64,000 nucleotides of DNA, from the NCBI GenBank assembly GCA_016291655.1, contig JAEEYF010000040.1:1-64000 (forward strand), in the 5' to 3' direction. The stretch is from Lachnospiraceae bacterium (GTDB lineage Bacteria; Bacillota; Clostridia; Lachnospirales; Lachnospiraceae). How positions within the stretch are numbered: position 1 is the first letter of the stretch; every line of letters begins with the position of its first letter. Made by a program: the position numbers and the translations under genes. The notes beneath the pieces are model-generated. The model worked only from the letters and a program-made list of their open reading frames with translations. It was not told the origin of the DNA and did no database searches. Shown one piece after another: positions 8,239-14,707 of the stretch.

Positions 8239-10638
8239 ATGCAATACGGTTATTTTGATGAGGAGAAAAGAGAATATGTGATCACCAGGCCGGATACACC
8301 CGCACCCTGGGCAAATTACCTCGGAAGCCCCGCTTACGGAGCTATAATTTCAAATAATGCCGGAGGTTACTCTTTCGAAAAGAGCGGAGCCAACGGAAGG
8401 ATCATTCGCTACATCTTTAATCAGTTTGACCGTCCGGGCAGATACATTTACCTTCGCGACAACGATACGAAGGATTTCTGGTCCGCAAGCTGGCAGCCTG
8501 TCGGAAAACCTCTTGATACATATAAGAGCGAATGCAGACACGGGACGGGCTACACCGACATCAGAGCGGAATATGCCGGGATCTCCAGTTCTGCCCTGTA
8601 TTACGTACCTGAGAACAAGACCTATGAGGTTTGGAGACTCAGGGTTAAGAACAACGACAGCAAAGCAAGAAAACTGTCCGTTTTCGGATATTGCGAATTC
8701 ACCAACGAGTGTAATTACGAGCAGGATCTCGTAAACCTTCAATATACTCAATTCATTACAAAGACTTTCTTCATGGAAGACAAGATCGTTCAGTGCATAA
8801 ACGAGCATATGTCCGGCGGTCCCTTTAACGGCGATCCCATGAAAACACGTTTCTTCGGACTTGCGGGAAGTGCCGTTACGAGCTACTGCGGTGACAAGGA
8901 GAGCTTCATCGGAAACTACCATGATTACGGTAATCCGGTGGCTGTTGAAGAAGGAAAGTGTTCCGATGTTCTTAACTACAATTCCAACGGATGCGGCGCT
9001 CTTTCAACTGACATTGTTCTTCAGCCCGGTGAGGAGAAGGAGATCGCTTTCGTGCTCGGTATGAAACTGATCCCCGAAGCCGAGAAGATCATGTCAAACT
9101 ATAAGGATGTAAAGAGTACCGTAGAGCGTGAGGTTAAGGAACTGATCACAAGATGGCATTCCGAACTCGATCATCTCAAGGTTAAGACTCCTTCCGAGAC
9201 TTTCAACGAGATGGTAAACACATGGAACGCATATCAGTGCTTCATGACCTTCACCTGGTCAAGAGCCGCAAGCTTCATCTATTGCGGTCAGCGTAACGGA
9301 TACGGCTATCGTGATACCGTTCAGGATATTCAGGGCGTCATCCATCTTGATCCCGAAATGGCCAAAAAGCAGATCACTTTCATGCTTTCTGCCCAGGTGG
9401 ACAACGGCGGCGGACTTCCTTTGGTGAAATACAACCACAATGCGGGACATGAGGATACTCCCGATGACGAGAGCTATGTCAGAGAGACGGGACATCCCGC
9501 TTACAGAGCGGATGATGCTCTGTGGCTTTTCCCGACCGTTTTCAAGTACATTGCGGAGTCGGGAGATCTGGCTTACATAGATACTGTCATCCCTTATGCA
9601 AACAAGGATGAGGGAACGGTTTACGACCACCTGAAGAGAGCCATCAACTTCTCCATGGAGCGTCTCGGACCTCACGGACTTCCCGCCGGTCTTCACGCCG
9701 ACTGGAATGACTGCCTGAGACTCGGCAAGAAGGGCGAATCCAGCTTTGTGGCTTTGCAGCTTTACTATGCCTTCACTGTCATCAGAAAGTTTGCGGAATT
9801 CAAAAAGGACAGCGAGTACATCGCTTACATCGATAAGACACAAAAGGAGATCGGAGACAAGATACTGAAATACTGGTGGGAGGACGACAGATTCCTCCGC
9901 GGTTTCAAGGAGGACGGCACTTTGATCGGAAGCAAGAAGGACCCTGAGGCCAACATGTGGCTCAATCCTCAGTCATGGGCCGTAATTTCCGGACTCGCAA
10001 CAAAGGATCAGGCTGAAAAGGCTCTCGAATCCGTTCACAGAGAACTCAATACAAAGTACGGCGCAAGGGTAATGGCTCCTTCCTATAAAGAGCATGCTTT
10101 TGACGGCGCTCTTGCATTGCTTTTCAACCGTTCCACTAAGGAAAACGGCGGTATCTTCTCTCAGCCTCAGGGCTGGATCATTCTGGCGGAAGCCCTTATG
10201 GGACACGGAAATCGTGCCTTTGAGTACTTCTCGGAGAGCTCGCCCGCAAACATGAACGACAAGGCAGAGATCAGAAAGCTCGAACCCTATTGCCACGGTC
10301 AGTTCACGGAATCCGTCGATTCTCCTTTCGAGGGAAGATCCCATGTACATTGGCTCACAGGTACGGCTTCGACGGTCATGGTCGGCTGTGTGGAGGGCAT
10401 ATTGGGACTGCGCCCGGATTTCAACGGCATTAAGCTTTCTCCTTCGGTACCTTCGGACTGGAAGGAATTCGAAGTGGAAAAGGATTTCAGAGGCAAGCAT
10501 CTGTCCATCAGATATGTCAACAACAACGGTTCCGAATCCGGCGTTAAAAAGATCGTTCTTAACGGAGAGGAGATCGACGGCGATTATATCCCCGCTTCAA
10601 AGCTTAAGGCGCAGAATACCGTTATATGCGAGATGTGA
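8239..10638 (+). CDS. GH94 disaccharide phosphorylase (cellobiose/chitobiose phosphorylase-like)
   Basis: A 799-residue intracellular enzyme of glycoside hydrolase family 94, which splits a beta-linked disaccharide with phosphate to give a sugar 1-phosphate. The start resembles cellobiose phosphorylase (QYGYFDEEKREYVI, then PWANYLG). The (alpha/alpha)6 barrel has WNAYQCFMTFTWSRAAS and GYRDTVQD, and the proton-donor motif ADWNDC places the catalytic Asp at 488 or 491. The tail has WLTGTAS. There is no signal peptide. The DWNDC surroundings (RLGKKGESSFVA) look somewhat closer to chitobiose phosphorylases than to classical cellobiose ones, so the acceptor sugar is open. It has its own promoter, an excellent AGGAGGA site and its own terminator. 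Confidence 0.85.
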   Translation: MQYGYFDEEKREYVITRPDTPAPWANYLGSPAYGAIISNNAGGYSFEKSGANGRIIRYIFNQFDRPGRYIYLRDNDTKDFWSASWQPVGKPLDTYKSECRHGTGYTDIRAEYAGISSSALYYVPENKTYEVWRLRVKNNDSKARKLSVFGYCEFTNECNYEQDLVNLQYTQFITKTFFMEDKIVQCINEHMSGGPFNGDPMKTRFFGLAGSAVTSYCGDKESFIGNYHDYGNPVAVEEGKCSDVLNYNSNGCGALSTDIVLQPGEEKEIAFVLGMKLIPEAEKIMSNYKDVKSTVEREVKELITRWHSELDHLKVKTPSETFNEMVNTWNAYQCFMTFTWSRAASFIYCGQRNGYGYRDTVQDIQGVIHLDPEMAKKQITFMLSAQVDNGGGLPLVKYNHNAGHEDTPDDESYVRETGHPAYRADDALWLFPTVFKYIAESGDLAYIDTVIPYANKDEGTVYDHLKRAINFSMERLGPHGLPAGLHADWNDCLRLGKKGESSFVALQLYYAFTVIRKFAEFKKDSEYIAYIDKTQKEIGDKILKYWWEDDRFLRGFKEDGTLIGSKKDPEANMWLNPQSWAVISGLATKDQAEKALESVHRELNTKYGARVMAPSYKEHAFDGALALLFNRSTKENGGIFSQPQGWIILAEALMGHGNRAFEYFSESSPANMNDKAEIRKLEPYCHGQFTESVDSPFEGRSHVHWLTGTASTVMVGCVEGILGLRPDFNGIKLSPSVPSDWKEFEVEKDFRGKHLSIRYVNNNGSESGVKKIVLNGEEIDGDYIPASKLKAQNTVICEM

Positions 10639-10716
10639 TCGCTCCGGTTTTGAGTAAAGGCGGTAACGATTAGCTTTACTGATGATTCGCATTAAAATTT
10701 TAAAATTGATTAAATC

Positions 10717-10760
10717 AAAAAACAATGCTACTCTTTAAAAGGGCAGCATTGTTTTGTTTT
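10717..10760 (+). terminator. Terminator after the GH94 gene
   Basis: AACAATGCT (10721-10729) pairs with AGCATTGTT (10745-10753), extended by two A-T pairs, followed by TTTTGTTTT. Confidence 0.75.
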
Positions 10761-10788
10761 ATGCCTAAAAAATTTATGGAGGACCACC

Positions 10789-11502
10789 ATGAAAAGCGTA
10801 TCATTGAATGATTATCTTCAGAGCAACACTTATCCCGGAAGAGGAATCCTTATCGGACGTTCGGAGGATGGTAAGTCGGCTGTAACAGCCTATTTTATCA
10901 TGGGAAGAAGCGTGAATTCACGTAACCGTATTTTTGTGACGGAGGGAGACGGCATCAGAACAGAGGCTTTCGACCCGTCGAAAATGGTTGATCCCAGCCT
11001 TATTATCTACAGACCCGTTCGTGTTCTCGGAAACAAGACGATCGTTACAAACGGCGATCAGACAGACACGATCTATGAACTCATGGACAAGCAGCTTACT
11101 TTTGAACAGGCACTTCGTACCAGAGAATTTGAGCCGGACGCACCCAACTACACTCCCAGGATTTCCGGTATCATGCATGTTGAGAACGGTAATTTCAATT
11201 TCGCTCTTTCCATATTAAAGAGTAATGACGGTGATGCAAGCACATGCAATCGTTTCACCTTTGCATACAATGCACCCGCGGCTGGAGAGGGACGTATCAT
11301 CCACACTTACATGGGCGACGGAGATCCGCTTCCCAGCTTTACCGGAGAACCCGTTAAAACAGCTGTTAAGGGTGATATTGACGAATTCACCGGGAATGTA
11401 TGGAATTCATTGAATGAAGATAACAAGGTATCGCTTTTCGTCAGATATATAGATATTGAAACCGAAAAGACCGAAACAAGGATCGTGAACAAGAATAAAT
11501 AA
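10789..11502 (+). CDS. purO: IMP cyclohydrolase of the PurO-like family
   Basis: A 237-residue protein resembling the stand-alone IMP cyclohydrolase fold first known from archaea (NYPGRGILIG-like start: NTYPGRGILIG, then MGRSVNSRNRIF, and a C-terminal GDGDPLPSF). It would close the ring of FAICAR to give IMP, the last step of purine synthesis. The next gene encodes the preceding enzyme, AICAR transformylase, without its usual cyclohydrolase domain, which strongly supports the assignment. The start codon follows GGAGGACC. Both genes are separated by about 47 bp and are probably co-transcribed. Confidence 0.82.
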   Translation: MKSVSLNDYLQSNTYPGRGILIGRSEDGKSAVTAYFIMGRSVNSRNRIFVTEGDGIRTEAFDPSKMVDPSLIIYRPVRVLGNKTIVTNGDQTDTIYELMDKQLTFEQALRTREFEPDAPNYTPRISGIMHVENGNFNFALSILKSNDGDASTCNRFTFAYNAPAAGEGRIIHTYMGDGDPLPSFTGEPVKTAVKGDIDEFTGNVWNSLNEDNKVSLFVRYIDIETEKTETRIVNKNK

Positions 11503-11549
11503 CAAATTGTCAAATGAAACGGCAAAAAATGTTTAATAAGGAGATCATA

Positions 11550-12725
11550 ATGAAAGAATTGGAATTGAAATACGGCTGCAACCCCAATCAGAAGCCTTCT
11601 AAAATATGCATGAACGAGGGAGAACTTCCCATTAAGGTCCTGAACGGCAGACCCGGTTACATCAACCTGCTGGATGCTTTTAACGGCTGGCAGCTGGTTT
11701 CTGAACTCAAGAGAGCAACAGGTCTTCCCTCGGCTACATCCTTCAAGCATGTTTCACCTGCAGGCGCTGCCGTGGGCAAGGAACTCAATGATGTTGAAAA
11801 GCAGATCTACTGGGTGAACGAGTTTAAGACACTTTCCCCTCTCGCATCCGCATATGCCCGTGCAAGAGGAGCGGACAGAATGTCCAGCTTCGGCGATTTC
11901 ATTTCTCTTTCCGATGTTTGTGACGTGGACACCGCTATGCTTGTAAAGAGAGAGGTTTCCGACGGTATCATTGCTCCCGGATATGAGCCGGAGGCCCTTG
12001 AGATCCTTAAGGCGAAGAAAAAGGGAAATTATTGTGTTATCGAGATCGATCCTTCCTACAGACCCGCTCCCGTTGAACACAAAGAGGTTTTCGGTATTAC
12101 TTTCGAGCAGGGAAGAAACGAACTTGTGATCGATGAAAATATGCTTACAAACATAGTTTCCGACAACAAAGAACTTCCCGAGGAAGCTAAAATTGATTTG
12201 ATCATTTCGCTCATTACGTTAAAATATACTCAGTCCAACTCGGTTTGCTATGCAAAGGGCGGACAGGCGATCGGCATCGGCGCAGGACAGCAGTCCAGGA
12301 TCCATTGCACACGACTTGCCGGTCAGAAGGCGGACAACTGGTGGCTCCGTCAGTCGCCCAAGGTTTTGGACCTCAAGTTCAGAGATGACATAGGAAGAGC
12401 TGACAGAGACAATGCTATCGATCTTTACATCGGCGACGAGTGTGAGGATGTGCTTGCTGACGGAAAATGGCAGAACATCTTTAAGGAGAGACCCGAGGAA
12501 TTTACAAGAGAGGAGAAAAAAGCCTGGATCAAAAAGAATACCGGTGTTTCGCTTGGTTCGGATGCTTTCTTCCCCTTCGGCGACAACATCGAAAGAGCAT
12601 ACAAGTCAGGTGTTTGCTACATAGCAGAACCCGGCGGATCTGTTCGTGACGACAATGTCATCAAGGCTTGCAACGATCACAATATGACCATGTGCTTCAC
12701 GGGTATCAGGCTTTTCCATCATTGA
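11550..12725 (+). CDS. purH: AICAR transformylase (single-domain PurH)
   Basis: A 391-residue protein equivalent to the transformylase half of bifunctional PurH. It transfers a formyl group from 10-formyl-THF to AICAR. Visible features are the KYGCNPNQKP start, the SFKHVSPAGAAVG segment with the catalytic Lys-His pair, YTQSNSVCYAKGGQAIGIGAGQQSR, and SDAFFPFGDNIERA near the end. I start it at 11550, behind TAAGGAG, rather than at an upstream in-frame ATG (11514) that would add twelve unrelated residues. The cyclohydrolase activity is supplied by the separate upstream gene. Confidence 0.9.
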   Translation: MKELELKYGCNPNQKPSKICMNEGELPIKVLNGRPGYINLLDAFNGWQLVSELKRATGLPSATSFKHVSPAGAAVGKELNDVEKQIYWVNEFKTLSPLASAYARARGADRMSSFGDFISLSDVCDVDTAMLVKREVSDGIIAPGYEPEALEILKAKKKGNYCVIEIDPSYRPAPVEHKEVFGITFEQGRNELVIDENMLTNIVSDNKELPEEAKIDLIISLITLKYTQSNSVCYAKGGQAIGIGAGQQSRIHCTRLAGQKADNWWLRQSPKVLDLKFRDDIGRADRDNAIDLYIGDECEDVLADGKWQNIFKERPEEFTREEKKAWIKKNTGVSLGSDAFFPFGDNIERAYKSGVCYIAEPGGSVRDDNVIKACNDHNMTMCFTGIRLFHH

Positions 12726-12726
12726 T

Positions 12727-13149
12727 ATGACCGAAACAAACGATAAATACCGGGATATCATAAACCTTCCCCATCATGTTTCGAAAGAAAGAAAACATAT
12801 GTCCTTATATGACAGAGCGGCTCAATTTGCACCGTTTGCCGCGCTTACCGGATTTGATGAAGACATCGAAGAAGAGGAGAGGATAACGGACAGCAGGATC
12901 GAGGCGGCGGAGGATGAACTTGTAAGACTGAACGAGCGGTTCTCGGATTTTCTTTCAAGATTAAACGATCAACCGGAGGTTGTCATCAATGTTTTTGAAC
13001 CTGATGACAAAAAGGAAGGCGGAAAAGTGAAAGAAGTGCGCGGCCGGATAAAAAGATTCGATGACCGTGAAAGAATGCTCTGTTTCACTGATGGCAGAAG
13101 GGTTTCACTTGATGATATAACCGATATAAAAGACGACTTTGATCTGTAA
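12727..13149 (+). CDS. YolD-like family protein
   Basis: A 140-residue acidic protein whose N-terminal half (HHVSKERKHMS, YDRAAQFAPFAALTGFDE) is the typical start of YolD-like proteins in clostridia. A charged helix follows, then a small beta domain (GRIKRFDDRERMLCFTDGRRVSLDDI). YolD-like genes are often next to Y-family DNA polymerase genes; none is here. The start codon lies one base after the purH stop, so it is translationally linked to purine genes. No function is established. Confidence 0.72.
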   Translation: MTETNDKYRDIINLPHHVSKERKHMSLYDRAAQFAPFAALTGFDEDIEEEERITDSRIEAAEDELVRLNERFSDFLSRLNDQPEVVINVFEPDDKKEGGKVKEVRGRIKRFDDRERMLCFTDGRRVSLDDITDIKDDFDL

Positions 13150-13180
13150 TTGCGCAGTTTCGCACACAATTTAAAAAATC

Positions 13181-13219
13181 TCAACCCGAATTTAGCAATA
13201 ATTTCGGGTTGATTTTTTT
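13181..13219 (+). terminator. Terminator of the purine/YolD operon
   Basis: TCAACCCGAA (13181-13190) pairs with TTCGGGTTGA (13203-13212), followed by seven T. The 3' arm overlaps the -35 box of the LacI gene promoter. Confidence 0.8.
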
Positions 13220-13238
13220 GGTTAATCTATGCTATAAT
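13209..13238 (+). promoter_or_regulatory. Promoter of the LacI-family gene
   Basis: TTGATT (13209-13214), an 18-bp spacer and TATAAT (13233-13238) with an extended TG at 13230-13231. A GGTTAATC half-operator (13220-13227) sits in the spacer. Confidence 0.65.
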
Positions 13239-13277
13239 TTTGTAACATTAATTGTCGAATGTCTTGGAAATACTGAT

Positions 13278-13293
13278 AGCTAATCGATTAACC
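13278..13293 (+). promoter_or_regulatory. LacI-type operator in the regulator's own leader
   Basis: AGCTAATCGATTAACC matches the pattern GGTTAAYCGRTTAACC at 14615-14630, with the right half perfect. It lies downstream of the promoter and upstream of the ribosome binding site, a position that suits autorepression. Confidence 0.6.
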
Positions 13294-13338
13294 AAAAAGC
13301 TGTTTTCAAGGATCGTACAGCAAAGGAAAGGTCTTTTT

Positions 13339-14376
13339 ATGGTTACTTTAAAGGACGTGGCGGAGAGGTGCAACGTGACAACCGCTACCGTGTCAAACAT
13401 AATCAACGGTAAATCCAAGGCGAGTGCAGAAACCAGGGACAGGGTGCTTGCAACCATCAAGGAATTGGGCTATCAGCCCAATGTCATTGCAAGAGGTTTA
13501 AGAGGCAAGAAAACCGGAACTATCGGTATAATAGTAGAAGACATCACTCTTTTCGACGCACCCAAGATCATAGTAAGTATAATGAACTACTGTGCAGATC
13601 ACGGGTATCACGCCGTCATCGAAAACATGCGTTATTATATGAGACCGAATATCACCAGGTCTGCGGAAGAAAAGATGAAGTACAAGAACGATCTTTCGGA
13701 CGCCTTTGCGAAAATGAGGGCAATGCGGGCGGACGGCCTGATCTTCATAGCCTCTCATGCGAGAATTGTCGAGGAGGTCCCCGAAGAACCCGGCTTCCCC
13801 GTGGTCATGGTATATGCCTACATCAACAACCCCGATATACCGGTTTATGTTTTGGATGATGAGGACAGCAGCTACAAGGCTGTGAAGTATCTTATCGATA
13901 AGGGGCACAGAAAGATCGCGGTCATAGCGGGAGCCAACGACAACCTTCATTCCCAGAAAAGGATAATGAGCTATCAAAAAGCATTGTTTGACGCGGGCAT
14001 ACCTTTTAACCCGGAATTGATCTATTCAAACAGATGGAACAGAGAATGCGGCTATGAAGGGATCAGGGAACTGATCAAAAAGGGCGTTACCGCCGTTTAT
14101 TGCCTTAACGATGAGATGGCGGGCGGTGTATATGACTATGCGAGAGAGGTGGGTTTGAACATCCCCGGCGACCTTTCGGTGGTTGGACACGATAACCGTG
14201 AGATTGCAAGTTATTTCAGCCCGAAGCTTACAACCATAGATCTTCCGCTTTATGAAATGGGATTCAGATCCGCAAGAAGGATCGTGGACATGATCGAAGG
14301 AAAACAGCCCGAAGAGGGCTATGAGACAGTCATGAAATGCAGTCTGATCGAGCGCGGATCTGCTGCAGAAATATGA
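13339..14376 (+). CDS. LacI-family transcriptional regulator
   Basis: A 345-residue repressor. The N-terminal LacI helix-turn-helix reads VTLKDVAERCNVTTATVSNIING, with the hinge helix near residues 50-60, followed by the periplasmic-binding-like sensor domain starting GTIGIIVED and containing SYKAVKYLIDKGHRKIAVIAG and GDLSVVGHDN. I start it at 13339, behind AAGGAAAGG, because the family begins with this sequence. An in-frame ATG at 13252 would add 29 unrelated residues and would swallow the operator. It lies immediately upstream of the transport operon and matching operators occur at both promoters, so it probably responds to an imported oligosaccharide. The ligand is unknown. Confidence 0.9.
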   Translation: MVTLKDVAERCNVTTATVSNIINGKSKASAETRDRVLATIKELGYQPNVIARGLRGKKTGTIGIIVEDITLFDAPKIIVSIMNYCADHGYHAVIENMRYYMRPNITRSAEEKMKYKNDLSDAFAKMRAMRADGLIFIASHARIVEEVPEEPGFPVVMVYAYINNPDIPVYVLDDEDSSYKAVKYLIDKGHRKIAVIAGANDNLHSQKRIMSYQKALFDAGIPFNPELIYSNRWNRECGYEGIRELIKKGVTAVYCLNDEMAGGVYDYAREVGLNIPGDLSVVGHDNREIASYFSPKLTTIDLPLYEMGFRSARRIVDMIEGKQPEEGYETVMKCSLIERGSAAEI

Positions 14377-14396
14377 TTTATAAAGAACAGATAAAA

Positions 14397-14435
14397 AAAT
14401 GGCAATGTTTGGTTACTCAAATGTTGCCATTTTTT
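14397..14435 (+). terminator. Terminator after the LacI-family gene
   Basis: AAATGGCAATGTTTG (14397-14411) pairs with CAAATGTTGCCATTT (two G-U pairs), followed by further T residues. Confidence 0.8.
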
Positions 14436-14499
14436 AATTCAATTCTGAAAGATTTTAAAATTTCCTAATGTTAAAATTTTAACCTTGCGAAACAGGAAA

Positions 14500-14516
14500 T
14501 TGTGCAAGATGCACAA
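14500..14516 (+). promoter_or_regulatory. 17-bp perfect palindrome upstream of the transport promoter
   Basis: TTGTGCAAGATGCACAA is a perfect inverted repeat with a 3-nt centre. Its half-site TGCACAA recurs at 14585-14591 inside the promoter spacer. This layout suggests a second regulator, distinct from LacI; the AraC-type protein encoded at 27847 is one candidate. The rest of 14436-14575 shows no other signal. Confidence 0.45.
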
Positions 14517-14575
14517 AACTACACCTTGCTTTTTGGATAGTATGGACAAAAGGGACAACAAAATTAAAATGCGTA

Positions 14576-14605
14576 TTGACAAATTGCACAAGATACGTAT
14601 ATAAT
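14576..14605 (+). promoter_or_regulatory. Promoter of the carbohydrate transport operon
   Basis: TTGACA (14576-14581), an 18-bp spacer and TATAAT (14600-14605). The predicted start site, around 14612, is just before the LacI operator. Confidence 0.72.
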
Positions 14606-14614
14606 CCAATCAAA

Positions 14615-14630
14615 GGTTAACCGATTAACC
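14615..14630 (+). promoter_or_regulatory. LacI-type operator at the transport operon start site
   Basis: GGTTAACCGATTAACC is nearly a perfect palindrome with the central CG typical of LacI-family operators. It sits directly downstream of the -10 box, a classic repression position. Confidence 0.72.
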
Positions 14631-14707
14631 AAAAGCAATATTCGAGAAGAATTAAGAATTTATGATTATAAAAAAGCTATAAATGAGAAGACAGGAATGA
14701 ACACATT

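Noticed and set aside
13252..13338. N-terminal extension of the LacI-family protein
   Set aside because: The 29 residues do not belong to the family, the better ribosome binding site is at 13324-13331, and the region holds the operator.
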